Below, piece after piece: positions 20,178 through 20,185 of a DNA stretch of 20,185 bases. This stretch comes from Cyclostephanos tholiformis. Lineage: Eukaryota; Bacillariophyta; Thalassiosirophyceae; Thalassiosirales; Thalassiosiraceae. Every line of letters begins with the position of its first letter. Position 1 is the stretch's first letter. Location: assembly GCA_036939975.1 (NCBI GenBank), contig JALLPB010001060.1, positions 1-20,185 of the forward strand. The letters are read 5' to 3'. The position numbers and the translations under genes are program-made. The notes under the pieces were generated by a model. It saw only the letters and a list, made by a program, of their open reading frames with translations. It was not told the origin of the DNA and made no database searches.

Positions 20178-20185
20178 TTTAGGCA

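Noticed and set aside
1..20185. tRNA, rRNA and other structured RNA genes
   Set aside because: No cloverleaf or conserved rRNA block was recognised by eye on either strand.

Overview
The window looks like nuclear DNA of a diatom or a close stramenopile relative. The evidence is a secreted-type protein with a Cys-rich CGxxW module and a Ser/Pro/Thr linker typical of diatom surface proteins, a very long intronless gene rich in Asp, Ser and Gly, one short GT-AG intron with a clear branch point, and eukaryotic transposons. There is no operon structure and no bacterial-type signal. The genus cannot be fixed from the sequence; a centric diatom is a guess.

Layout. Bases 1-404 hold a short degenerate repeat and a TATA-like box. 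Bases 405-2447 (+) encode a 680-residue secreted or membrane-anchored protein. Bases 2711-10462 (-) encode a 2583-residue, mostly disordered acidic protein with one PDZ-like domain near its C-terminus and a two-copy Trp-rich repeat. These two host-type genes converge on a 263-bp spacer. Bases 10463-10968 are an AT-richer upstream region.

Bases 10972-15054 are an apparently complete PIF/Harbinger-type DNA transposon. It has matching terminal inverted repeats, an intact DDE transposase gene on the minus strand (13105-14574), and a convergent, spliced plus-strand gene (11254-12900) whose product starts with a RanBP2-type zinc finger. The second gene takes the place usually held by the Myb/SANT-like partner of Harbinger elements. 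The right subterminal region carries a long hairpin and a 106-bp tandem duplication that contains the only N of the window.

The transposon sits at the edge of, and probably inside, an older decayed coding region that runs on the plus strand to about 19050. Its first part (15061-16339) is a patchwork of frames that reads somewhat like a gag-type protein. Its second part (16340-19050) is a piggyBac-like transposase with all three catalytic Asp positions and the C-terminal Cys-rich domain still visible, broken by one in-frame TGA and one frameshift. This is a nested, TE-rich island of lower GC between GC-richer flanks.

The last kilobase (about 19153-20185) has host-like composition. It has no long open frame but permits a phase-consistent spliced minus-strand gene model, given at low confidence.
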